From: Gp6-AA40 sp035647075
GTDB taxonomy: Bacteria > Acidobacteriota > Vicinamibacteria > Vicinamibacterales > UBA2999
Assembly: GCA_035647075.1 (NCBI GenBank)
Contig: DASROF010000212.1
Location: 1-13,462, forward strand
Length of the DNA: 13,462 bases
Direction of reading: 5' to 3'
In this document: positions 6,855-13,462 of the stretch, piece by piece
Position numbering within the stretch: the stretch's first letter is position 1
Layout of the letters: every line of letters begins with the position of its first letter
Translations under genes and position numbers: made by a program
Notes under the pieces: generated by a model
What the model saw: the letters and a program-made list of their open reading frames with translations, nothing else
Databases searched by the model: none
What the model was told of the DNA's origin: nothing

Positions 6855-6876
6855 GCACTCGTTCGAGAACGAATGC
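6855..6876. promoter_or_regulatory. 22-bp palindrome upstream of the receptor promoter, possible operator
   Basis: GCACTCGTTC (6855-6864) and GAACGAATGC (6867-6876) are inverted repeats with one mismatch around a GA centre. The centre lies about 50 bases beyond the -35 box of the receptor promoter, a place used by activators. A further GCATTCG half-site occurs at 6934-6940. It resembles a dimeric regulator site, but I cannot name the regulator; the GTTC-GAAC order is opposite to the Gram-positive LexA box. Confidence 0.35.
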
Positions 6877-7097
6877 GGCCGTTTCAACACGAAGCCCGCC
6901 GTCTCGCGGAGTGCCTTCAGTTGCGCCCCAAATGCATTCGAGGAGCCCGAACACGGGTCAAGACGGTCTACCGTGTCGAGGCGCAGGCGAAGGTATTCAA
7001 GTAGTACGATTCACCCGCTCGGCACAATCCACGGGTACGTGCACCTGCGCTGGCCTTGGTGAAATTGGAGAAGGGACATCTCCGCCGAGAACGCGGG

Positions 7098-10000
7098 TCA
7101 GAGTTTCGAGTTGGTGTCGGGCTGTGCCTGGATCGCGCCTGCTTCTGCTGTCAGATCGCTGATCGACGACAACACAGTGTCCGCATCGGCTGGGGCACGT
7201 TCCAGCGACATCTGCAGTTGCGCAAGCAGCGCGAGCAGGTCTCCCGGCTGCACCGGTTTGACGAGGTGGTAGTCGAAGCCCGCTGCCCTCGTCGCCTCGC
7301 GATCGCTGGTCTGGCCGTAGCCGGTAAGCGCGATGAGACGCACGCCGCGACGTCGCGGATTCGCCCGAATCCGTCGTGCCACTTCGAGCCCGTCGATCCC
7401 GGGGAGCCCGACGTCGAGAATGACGATGGACGGCGCGATTTCCTCCACAAGCCGCAGACCCGTGATGCCATCGTCCGCGCCGTGACAGGAGAGGCCGGCG
7501 TGCGTCAGCATGCTGCACAACATCTCGCGGCTGTCGGGATTGTCCTCGACAACGACGACGGAGGCCCCGAGGGGGATCGCCGACACGGACGCGCGGTCCT
7601 GCGTCGTCGACAGCTCCGGCCGTGTCGTCAACGGCAACCTGACGGAGAATTCGCTGCCGGCCCCGTCGCCGTCGCTCCGGACGCCCACGGTGCCTCCGTG
7701 CATCTCGACGAGCGCGCGAGCCAGCGTCAGGCCGACACCAAGACCACCGTTCGAGCGATCGCGGGTGTGACTGGCCTGCACGAACAGGTCGAACACCGAT
7801 TCGAGCAACTGCGGCGGAATGCCGGCCCCGTTGTCGATGACGCGAATGACCGCTCCATTCGATTCCGCGCGCACTCGCAGCGTGACATGCCCGCCGCTGG
7901 CGGTGTACTTGGCAGCGTTGCTCAGCAGATTGATCTGGACCTGCTGCAGCCGCGCCGCGTCGCCGTCCACCCAGACCGGGTCCGGGTCCAGATCGACGCG
8001 AAAGTCCAGTCCCTTCTCATCCATCTGCGGACGGACGGCGTCGGCCGCTTCCGCGGCGACCAGGCGCAAGTCAACCACGCGCCGGCGCAGATCGATCTTG
8101 TTCTGCGTCACCCGGCTGACTTCGAGGAGGTCGTCGAGCAGCCGCGCCATCTGCCGCGACTGCCGCTCGAGCACGCTCACCGCGCGATCCCCGACGCCGT
8201 GGACGCCCTTCAGCATGGCGGTTGCCGTCACCACCGCGCCCAGCGGGTTTCGCAGTTCGTGGGACAGCATGGCCAGGAACTGATCGCGCCGCCGTACCTC
8301 CTCATCGATCTTCGTTTTCGCTTTGACCTGCTCGGTCACGTCGCGAAAGATCGCGATGACACCGACGATGGCGCTATGGGGATCGACCAGGGGCAGGCGT
8401 GACACGAGGTCCCACCCCTCCGCCCCGTCCGGGGTGGCGCGCGACTCGAGCCGGTAGTGCTGCGGCTGGCCCGACCGAAGCACCGCCTCGTCTTCGCGGT
8501 GCAGGGCCATCGCCGCATCCTGATCCGGCAGATCGAACGCTGTCTTGCCGATGACATCGGCCGGATCGGCGATGCCGAGCCTGGCGGCCATCGCGTGATT
8601 GAAGCGGATGAACCGCCCGCGGGTGTCCTTGAAGTAAATGGCGTCCGGCACGCTGCGCAGCAGGCTGTTCAGCAGATACCGTTCGTGGAACAGCGCGTCC
8701 TCGGCGGATTTCAGTCCGCTGACGTCGATCAGCGTCAAGACCACGCCGTCGGCCGCGCCCTTCACCCGATACGGCAACAGCCGCAGGAAGAACGGCCGGC
8801 CATTCACTTCCGCGAGATCGCGCTCGACCGCCTGCCCGGAAGCCAGCACGCGCTTGAGATCCGCGACCAGCTCTGGATGCCGCATCTTGTGCACGAACGT
8901 CTCGACCGGACGACCGACATCATGCGGCACCAGACCGAAGATCCCGGCGGCCTGCGGCGTGAACTTCCGGATCCGAAGATGGGCGTCGAGGAAGATGGTC
9001 CCCACGTCGGTGCTGGCCAGAAGGTTGTCCATGTCGTTGGTCAACTCGGTCAGTTCGCCGATCTTCCGTTGGTACTCGGCGTTGACGGTGTAGAGCTCTT
9101 CGTTGACGCTCTGGAGCTCTTCGTTCGTGCTCTGCAGCTCCTCATTGGAGGCTTGCAGCTCCTCGTTCGACGCCTGCAACTCCTCGTTGCCGGCCTCCAG
9201 CTGCTCGATGGCCGCCTGCAGGCTCTCTTTCGTCGTCCCCAGTTCGGCCTCGAGCGCCGCCAGCTGTTGCTGCGACACCCGATCGATGTCGATCTGAATC
9301 GGCGGCGCACTCGAGGGCCTGGCCGCCGGCTCGGCTGACTCGAACGAGACGACAACGTAACGTCCGGCGGTGCCGCGCCCGGCGATGGCCCGCATCGTCA
9401 CACGGTAGCTGCGATCGTCGGCGGGCATGCGGACGCCGCTGAAGACGACGGGCGACCGCTCCGCCAGCGCGCGCTTGATCCCGCCGGCGAGGATCATCTT
9501 CAACTCGACGTGGACCAGATCCAGGACCTCCAGGCTCTGCCGTCCGTCCCGCACGCGCAGGAAGCGCGCGGCGCCGCCGAGGACATGAACGAGCTCGCCG
9601 CGCTCGTTGACGATCAGGCTGGGCGACATCGTCTCTTCCAGAAGGGCGTCGTAGACCGACAGCAACTGGCCGATCGAATGGCGTGCCGGAGGCATGGGCG
9701 ACACCGCCACGCGCCTCTCGATCGGAACGCCGCCACGCGGGCGCGTGTGGACCGGAGTGCGCACCTCGCCCGCTTTTCGATATAGCTGCCATTCCTTGTC
9801 GAGAATCTCGAAGCCGTCGGCCAGCGGGCCGAGCGTCTCCGACGGCCCGAGCATCAGCACACCGGTCTGACTCAAGGCAAAGTGGAAGTGCGACAGGACC
9901 CGCTGCTGAGCGGGCGGCTGCAGATAGATGAGCAGATTCCGGCAGGTGACCAGATCGAGGCGTGTGAATGGCGCGTCGGTGATGACGTTGTGCTGGGCAA

Positions 10001-11213
10001 AGACGATCATCTGGCGCAGCTCTGGCACCACCTGATAGCTGCTGCCAACCTGTGTGAAATAGCGAGTCAGCCGCTCGGGGGACACGTTCGACACCGCCTC
10101 TTCCCCGTACGCGGCGAGCGCCGCCTGCTCGAGCGACCCACGGTGGACGTCCGTCGCAAATATTTTTACCGACCGTTCTCCGTACCGCGCCATCAGTTCC
10201 TGCAGCAGAATCGCCAGCGAGTAGGCTTCTTCTCCGGTCGCACAGCCGGCGACCCACAGCCGGAGCGGGGTCGAGCGCGGTTCGCGCTGCAGCAGCTCGG
10301 GCAGAATGCGGCGCTCGAGCAGATCGAAGGCGTCCGGATCGCGGAAGAACCGCGTCACGCCGATCAGCAAATCGCGATACAGGGCATCGAGTTCGTCACG
10401 CTCGGAGCGCAGCCGCGACAGGTACTCCTCGATGTTGGACGACTGGGCGAGCGCCAGCCGGCGCTCGATGCGCCGTGTGACGGTGCTCGGCTTGTAGTGG
10501 TTGAAGTCGATGCCGTATTCGGTTTCGAGCAACCGGTACACGGCGTCGAGTCCGCGCGGCGCAACGACGGGCTCGTTCGGCGCCGGATCGCGGCGCGCAC
10601 GCTGGAGCAGCGCGGTCGGCATGTCCTGCGGCGGCAAGATACAGTCGACCACTCCGGTCTCGGCCGCCGCTTTCGGCATGCCGTCGAACTGCGCGCTCTC
10701 GAGGTCCTGGGCGACCACGAAACCACCGGCGTCGTGCACCTGAACGATGCCCCGCGAGCCGTCGCTGCCGCCGCCGGACAACACGATCGCCACCGCCCGT
10801 TCGCCGCAGTCCTGTGCGAGCGACCGGAAGAACATGTCAATGGGTAGCGTCAGCTCCTGCTGGCGATTGCGCTCGCTCAACAGCAACCGGCCGCCAGAAA
10901 TGATCATCTCCTTCTTCGCTGGAATCAGATAGACGTGATCGGCTTCGACCGGCATCCCATCCTCCACGAGGTGAATGGGCAGCGTCGTGTGCCGGGACAA
11001 CAGTTCGTCCATCAGACTGCGGAAGTCGGGCGACAGATGCTGGACGATCACGAACGCCAGTCCGGTGCGTTCGGGCAGATTGTCGAAGAAGCGCAGTAGC
11101 GGATCGAGGCCGCCGGCCGACGCACCGATGCCGACGACGAGTGCCGGGGGTGTCAGGCGGGCGTCGTCGGCGGCGTCCGTCTGCTGAAGCCAGGAAACGG
11201 GGTTGTCTGCCAT
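7098..11213 (-). CDS. CheB-CheR-PAS-histidine kinase-receiver hybrid
   Basis: This 1,371-residue cytoplasmic signalling protein joins chemotaxis enzymes to a two-component kinase. Order: CheB methylesterase (about 24-205; triad Ser32, His59, Asp151, from GASAGG, VQHLS and SGGGSDG); CheR methyltransferase (about 216-490; SAM motif AGCATGEE at 322-329 and a CRNLLIY motif); a PAS-like domain (about 520-640); a coiled coil (about 645-725) with five NEEL heptads; two PAS domains (about 726-835 and 845-965); a HisKA domain with phospho-acceptor His985 in SHELRNP; a HATPase domain (NLLSNAAKYT, DNGAGIP, GGLGVGL); and a C-terminal receiver (Asp1267 in ILDVGLP, Lys1319). Every catalytic residue I checked is intact. 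No chemoreceptor, CheA, CheW or response-regulator gene lies nearby, so its partners are elsewhere. The ribosome site before ATG 11213 is weak (GTGAG). The hybrid architecture is well known in soil bacteria; its input signal is not evident here. Confidence 0.93.
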   Translation of the reverse strand: MADNPVSWLQQTDAADDARLTPPALVVGIGASAGGLDPLLRFFDNLPERTGLAFVIVQHLSPDFRSLMDELLSRHTTLPIHLVEDGMPVEADHVYLIPAKKEMIISGGRLLLSERNRQQELTLPIDMFFRSLAQDCGERAVAIVLSGGGSDGSRGIVQVHDAGGFVVAQDLESAQFDGMPKAAAETGVVDCILPPQDMPTALLQRARRDPAPNEPVVAPRGLDAVYRLLETEYGIDFNHYKPSTVTRRIERRLALAQSSNIEEYLSRLRSERDELDALYRDLLIGVTRFFRDPDAFDLLERRILPELLQREPRSTPLRLWVAGCATGEEAYSLAILLQELMARYGERSVKIFATDVHRGSLEQAALAAYGEEAVSNVSPERLTRYFTQVGSSYQVVPELRQMIVFAQHNVITDAPFTRLDLVTCRNLLIYLQPPAQQRVLSHFHFALSQTGVLMLGPSETLGPLADGFEILDKEWQLYRKAGEVRTPVHTRPRGGVPIERRVAVSPMPPARHSIGQLLSVYDALLEETMSPSLIVNERGELVHVLGGAARFLRVRDGRQSLEVLDLVHVELKMILAGGIKRALAERSPVVFSGVRMPADDRSYRVTMRAIAGRGTAGRYVVVSFESAEPAARPSSAPPIQIDIDRVSQQQLAALEAELGTTKESLQAAIEQLEAGNEELQASNEELQASNEELQSTNEELQSVNEELYTVNAEYQRKIGELTELTNDMDNLLASTDVGTIFLDAHLRIRKFTPQAAGIFGLVPHDVGRPVETFVHKMRHPELVADLKRVLASGQAVERDLAEVNGRPFFLRLLPYRVKGAADGVVLTLIDVSGLKSAEDALFHERYLLNSLLRSVPDAIYFKDTRGRFIRFNHAMAARLGIADPADVIGKTAFDLPDQDAAMALHREDEAVLRSGQPQHYRLESRATPDGAEGWDLVSRLPLVDPHSAIVGVIAIFRDVTEQVKAKTKIDEEVRRRDQFLAMLSHELRNPLGAVVTATAMLKGVHGVGDRAVSVLERQSRQMARLLDDLLEVSRVTQNKIDLRRRVVDLRLVAAEAADAVRPQMDEKGLDFRVDLDPDPVWVDGDAARLQQVQINLLSNAAKYTASGGHVTLRVRAESNGAVIRVIDNGAGIPPQLLESVFDLFVQASHTRDRSNGGLGVGLTLARALVEMHGGTVGVRSDGDGAGSEFSVRLPLTTRPELSTTQDRASVSAIPLGASVVVVEDNPDSREMLCSMLTHAGLSCHGADDGITGLRLVEEIAPSIVILDVGLPGIDGLEVARRIRANPRRRGVRLIALTGYGQTSDREATRAAGFDYHLVKPVQPGDLLALLAQLQMSLERAPADADTVLSSISDLTAEAGAIQAQPDTNSKL
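9084..9188 (-). repeat. Five tandem 21-base units encoding NEEL heptads
   Basis: Five consecutive 21-base units on the minus strand encode NEELQAS, NEELQAS, NEELQST, NEELQSV and NEELYTV (residues 676-710 of the kinase hybrid). The DNA copies differ mainly at third codon positions. They form a regular parallel coiled coil between the CheR/PAS part and the sensory PAS-kinase part, as in known CheB-CheR-PAS hybrids, and probably transmit signal by helix register. Confidence 0.85.
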
Positions 11214-11621
11214 CTCACAGTTCCATCGAACGTCACACGTCGCAATCGATGTCGGGGAAATTCAAACGATGTGCCGTCCGGCTGAGCAACTGACGGCAGC
11301 ACGCCCAACTGATTGAAAGATCGAGGAATACGCGTGGGTCACCGCTATGCCGGTAGTGCGCCGCGCCACCAAGAGTGGGTAGGAGGCGTCATGCCTTTTT
11401 ACAAAGGAAGGAAGGGAACGACTATCGACGCTTAGGAATGATTCAGGCGACACGATCCGCGCACTGCCCGCAAACAATCCCGGTAGCTTCTTAGACTGGT
11501 TCCGCTGCAGCGACTGCGATCAAAGGTCTGCGGCAGCGGGGCCACTCGATCGCACCAGACATCGCGCCGTGACGGCCACTGGCTGAGCTTTGAAATCAAT
11601 GCAGTAGCTTGGGCGGGTCAG
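11214..11621. other. Gene-poor stretch upstream of the kinase hybrid
   Basis: This 408-base stretch should contain the minus-strand promoter of the kinase hybrid, but I see no near-consensus -35/-10 pair. I tested CGGCAC...TTGAA near 11255-11275 as a sigma54 site and it lacks the GC element. The only coding candidate is the 14-codon plus-strand ORF listed at 11391-11435. No RNA gene or mobile-element end was recognised. Confidence 0.55.
11391..11435 (+). CDS. Possible 14-residue peptide with strong ribosome site
   Basis: AGGAGG (11381-11386) lies four bases before ATG 11391, which opens a 14-codon frame, MPFYKGRKGTTIDA, ending in TAG. The peptide is basic and has no recognised family. The good ribosome site is the only evidence; there is no same-strand gene shortly downstream that it could lead into, since the next starts at 12216. 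It may be chance, a decayed gene start, or a true small peptide. Confidence 0.2.
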   Translation: MPFYKGRKGTTIDA

Positions 11622-11831
11622 CTATCCGTTTCGTTTCGGGGCTGATCGTGCTCTCCGGCGATCCGCCGCACCCCGTTGATGCTGTGGGGCGTCGGCGGGC
11701 GACATCACCTCAAAGCTCCGGTGACAGGCGTAGCAATGCCAGGCTTCTCGGTCGAGTGTGTGTTCCGTCCGAATGGTGTTTGCCGATGCACAGCGCGGAC
11801 ATTCACAATTCGGCAAGTCGCGTGTGGACAT
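11622..11831 (-). CDS. Small zinc-ribbon protein, 69 residues
   Basis: The first 42 residues carry a zinc-ribbon pattern: CPRC (Cys11, Cys14), then 18 residues later CYAC (Cys33, Cys36), with 'D-R-E-A-W-H' before the second pair and 'S-F-E-V' after it. The C-terminal 27 residues are Arg/Ala-rich and probably disordered. Proteins with this layout (short acidic lead, C-x2-C, 'R-T-E-x-x-L-D-R-x-A-W', C-x2-C) are, to my knowledge, common small uncharacterised proteins. The frame is open far upstream to 12116, but that part has low-complexity, non-protein-like composition; ATG 11831 gives the family-like start and has AGGAG 11 bases upstream, somewhat far. It could bind nucleic acid or be a metal-dependent adaptor; function unknown. 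It lies upstream of the kinase hybrid on the same strand but 408 bases away, so co-transcription is doubtful. Confidence 0.62.
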   Translation of the reverse strand: MSTRDLPNCECPRCASANTIRTEHTLDREAWHCYACHRSFEVMSPADAPQHQRGAADRRRARSAPKRNG

Positions 11832-12215
11832 TGCTAATGGGGCTCCTGTGTGAGCGGCGACGCAATCCAGAAGCGTGACGCCACAGGAACAACGGCAGAT
11901 TTCATGCCGCGTTGAACCGCCAAGAAAAACAATCAATGGGACCGTCGAGGTGTCGCATGCCGAAAACGCCCAATCCCTTAATGCCCTCTGGCGTTGACAG
12001 CCCAAGCGGCGGTCACATGAAATCTTTCGCGCGCCCGGAAGGCGTCGAGTTGGTCGGTCGCAGGAACCGTCTTGAACCAATGGCGAAGATTCCTCGCCTT
12101 CTGAGGATTCTTTCACCCCTCGGAACCGCGATTACGTTAACTGTCGCCGAATGCGCTCTGCCTGCCGCTGGCATCTGGCCTGCTGTCTTTGCTGTGGACC
12201 TGAAGTCCCACTGCC
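11832..12215. other. Divergent intergenic region
   Basis: These 384 bases lie between the divergent zinc-ribbon (minus) and DUF6064 (plus) genes and should hold both promoters. A TTGACA at 11994-11999 is followed after 18 bases only by TGAAAT, a weak match. An imperfect stem (GAAGATTCCTC 12085-12095 with GAGGATTCTTT 12103-12113, two mismatches, 7-base loop) lies about 100 bases before the DUF6064 start and could be a leader structure. Open frames here on both strands look like chance. Confidence 0.5.
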
Positions 12216-12875
12216 ATGCAGCTGCCATTCACGAAACCGCAGTTCTTCGATCTGTTCGTCGCGTATAACGAAGCCCTGTGGCCGGCTGCCGTCGCTCTGT
12301 GGATTGCCTCAGCGGTAATCCTGGCTCTGCGACTTTCGGCGCGCCACCCGCACGATCGTTGGATGAGTGCTCTCCTGGTCGCGCACTGGGCGTGGTCCGC
12401 ACTGGCCTATCACGTCGCGTTCTTTACACGCATCAACCCCGCCGCGTGGCTCTTCGCGTCGCTCTTTCTGGGCCAGGCCGTTGTCTTCTTCCGCGTTGGC
12501 GTCGTGCAGCGGCGCTTGTCCTTCGCGCCGTGGGGTACTGCGTGGGCGCCACTGGCGTGGGGCCTGATCGCGTACTCGTTGGCATATCCCTTTATCAATG
12601 CGATTGACCATCTCAGCCTGCTGCGAATCCCGACGTTCGGCCTTCCGTGCCCGACGACGATCTTCACGGCGGGCGTGTTGATGCTGGCGACGCCGCGGTG
12701 CTGGAGCCTCACGGTTATTCCAGTGATCTGGTCGGCAATAGGCGGATCCGCGGCGTTCCTACTGGGGGTCCACGCCGACGTGGCATTACCCATCGCAGGC
12801 ATCGCGCTGGCGATCTTCTCGGTGCGGAGCACGACGCCTGAGCAGCTGCCAGCCGCTCGAATCGTTCCAGGCTAA
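12216..12875 (+). CDS. DUF6064 family membrane protein
   Basis: This 219-residue integral inner-membrane protein has about six or seven hydrophobic helices (near 21-40, 50-70, 78-97, 106-128, 146-160, 166-184 and 187-203). The DUF6064 signature is clear: an N-terminal 'M-Q-L-P-F-T-x-x-Q-F-F-D', a 'W-A-W-S-A-L-A-Y-H-V-A-F-F' helix (His66), 'I-N-P-A-A-W-L-F', and the very conserved 'PTFGLPCPTTIF' (139-150). The family has no known function; the conserved Cys145 and His66 near the membrane are the residues most likely to matter. The start at 12216 matches the usual family start, though no good ribosome site precedes it. The next gene follows 18 bases after the stop and is probably co-transcribed. 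The C-terminal 15 residues are polar and less conserved. Confidence 0.86.
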   Translation: MQLPFTKPQFFDLFVAYNEALWPAAVALWIASAVILALRLSARHPHDRWMSALLVAHWAWSALAYHVAFFTRINPAAWLFASLFLGQAVVFFRVGVVQRRLSFAPWGTAWAPLAWGLIAYSLAYPFINAIDHLSLLRIPTFGLPCPTTIFTAGVLMLATPRCWSLTVIPVIWSAIGGSAAFLLGVHADVALPIAGIALAIFSVRSTTPEQLPAARIVPG

Positions 12876-12881
12876 CGCCGA

Positions 12882-12887
12882 GGGAGG
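12882..12887 (+). promoter_or_regulatory. Ribosome binding site deciding the GTG start of DUF6448
   Basis: GGGAGG is six bases before GTG 12894. It sets this codon as the start of the DUF6448 gene, ahead of an in-frame ATG at codon 9 that would cut into the signal peptide. Confidence 0.65.
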
Positions 12888-12893
12888 TGCACG

Positions 12894-13462
12894 GTGGACA
12901 TCAGCAAGATTGCAAGGATGATAGCGGTGGCAGCAGGGCTCGGATTCTTCGCGCTCCTGCCGGCACGCGCGCTCGCACACTGCGATGGTCTGGATGGCCC
13001 CGTCGTACAGGCCGCGCAGCGTGCGCTCGACACCAGAAATCCGGCGCTCGTGCTGATCTGGGTCCAGGAAAAGGACGAACTGGAGATTCGGAAGGCCTTC
13101 CAGCAGACGCTCGCGGTTCGCGAGTTGAGCCCGCAGGCGAGAGAGCTGGCCGACCGATTCTTCTTCGAGACGCTGGTCCGCGTGCATCGCGCCGGCGAAG
13201 GCGCACCGTTCACGGGCCTCAAGCCAGCGGGTCGTGATTTGGGCCCAGCGATTCCGGCGGCGGACGAAGCCGTTCGCGTCGGTTCCGTTGAACCGGTTCG
13301 TCGTCTCCTCACGGTGGCCATTCAAGAACGCCTCCGCCGCCAATTTGGCGAAGTGATGGCGACGAAGACGTTCGACGCAGATGACGTCGCTGCGGGCCGC
13401 GCGTACGTCAACGCGTACGTCGAGTTCATTCATTTCGTGGAGTTGCTGTACGACGCCACGAT
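12894..13462 (+). CDS. DUF6448 family secreted protein (3' end outside window)
   Basis: The frame is open from GTG 12894 to the window end (189 codons), so the C-terminus is missing. Residues 1-28 form a signal peptide ending A-L-A, so the mature protein should begin His29-Cys30-Asp31. The sequence matches DUF6448: 'HCDGLDGPVV', 'A-L-D-T-x-N-P-A-L-V-L-I-W-V', 'FFETLVRVHRAGEGAPFTG' (His98) and 'YVEFIHFVELLYD' (His180). It is mainly helical. The combination of an N-terminal His-Cys with two helix histidines suggests metal or heme binding; that is inference, and no function is established to my knowledge. It follows DUF6064 by 18 bases, which suggests a membrane protein plus exported partner. 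Antisense frames across this gene are shadows. Confidence 0.84.
   Translation, partial: MDISKIARMIAVAAGLGFFALLPARALAHCDGLDGPVVQAAQRALDTRNPALVLIWVQEKDELEIRKAFQQTLAVRELSPQARELADRFFFETLVRVHRAGEGAPFTGLKPAGRDLGPAIPAADEAVRVGSVEPVRRLLTVAIQERLRRQFGEVMATKTFDADDVAAGRAYVNAYVEFIHFVELLYDAT

Larger units (their letters stand above)
6733..7097. other. Intergenic region between kinase hybrid and TonB receptor
   Basis: These 365 bases separate two minus-strand genes and hold no convincing coding sequence. The receptor-proximal half carries the ribosome site, promoter and palindrome listed separately. Near the kinase stop there is only a weak 5-bp stem (GGAGA 7067-7071 with TCTCC 7079-7083), followed on the minus strand by AATTT, which is a poor terminator candidate. 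A small inverted repeat (ACGGT 6963-6967, ACCGT 6970-6974) is of unknown meaning. Confidence 0.7.

Noticed and set aside
6859..6872. TCGTTCGAGAACGA as an SOS (LexA) box
   Set aside because: The half-sites are in the opposite order to the Gram-positive LexA box and do not match the direct-repeat alphaproteobacterial form; no SOS gene is nearby.
6733..6954. Upstream extension of the TonB receptor frame
   Set aside because: It would put 74 non-conserved residues before the signal peptide and would cover the promoter; GGAGGG supports the start at 6732.
7056..8402. 448-codon plus-strand frame opposite the kinase hybrid
   Set aside because: Antisense shadow with Arg/His/Gln-rich low-complexity composition and no domain; the opposite strand encodes intact kinase and receiver domains.
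11262..11477. 71-codon minus-strand frame upstream of the kinase hybrid
   Set aside because: No ribosome site, no domain and ordinary chance composition.
11832..12116. Longer version of the zinc-ribbon protein
   Set aside because: The upstream 95 residues look random in composition; the family-like start is ATG 11831.
11912..12268. 118-codon plus-strand frame before DUF6064
   Set aside because: It overlaps the DUF6064 start in another frame and has no domain or protein-like pattern.
12786..13433. 215-codon minus-strand frame opposite DUF6448
   Set aside because: Antisense shadow of a gene with a clear ribosome site, signal peptide and family motifs.

Overview
The window is high-GC bacterial DNA carrying nine substantial protein genes, two of them cut by the window edges, plus two small candidates. 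The mix fits an Acidobacteriota genome, probably class Vicinamibacteria: a 1,180-residue TonB-dependent receptor with an N-terminal carboxypeptidase-regulatory-like domain, paired DUF6152 and DUF6644 proteins, a long CheB-CheR-PAS-histidine-kinase-receiver hybrid, and DUF6064 and DUF6448 proteins. This placement is inferred from gene types, not from a phylogenetic marker.

Region 1 (2-3088, plus strand) is one tight run of six genes that probably form an operon. It holds the C-terminus of a metallo-beta-lactamase-fold hydrolase, a DUF6152 secreted protein, two tandem 161-residue DUF6644-type four-helix membrane proteins joined by a TGATG overlap, a second DUF6152 protein, and a 268-residue secreted protein I cannot assign. 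The order is DUF6152-DUF6644-DUF6644-DUF6152. Both DUF6152 proteins have a predicted signal-peptide cut directly before His-His. A periplasmic plus inner-membrane module that binds metal or heme is a testable idea, not an established function.

Region 2 (3089-3189) is a 101-base gap between convergent genes that is packed with stem-loops. Region 3 (3190-6732, minus) is the TonB-dependent receptor. It has a clear Shine-Dalgarno sequence, a near-consensus promoter and an upstream palindrome. Region 4 (7098-11213, minus) is the 1,371-residue chemotaxis/two-component hybrid, with no receptor or che neighbours in view.

Region 5 (11214-12215) is gene-poor and holds a 69-residue zinc-ribbon protein (minus) and a possible 14-residue ORF. 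Region 6 (12216 to the end, plus) is a DUF6064 membrane protein followed 18 bases later by a secreted DUF6448 protein that runs off the window. No RNA genes, CRISPR arrays, insertion sequences or attachment sites were seen.
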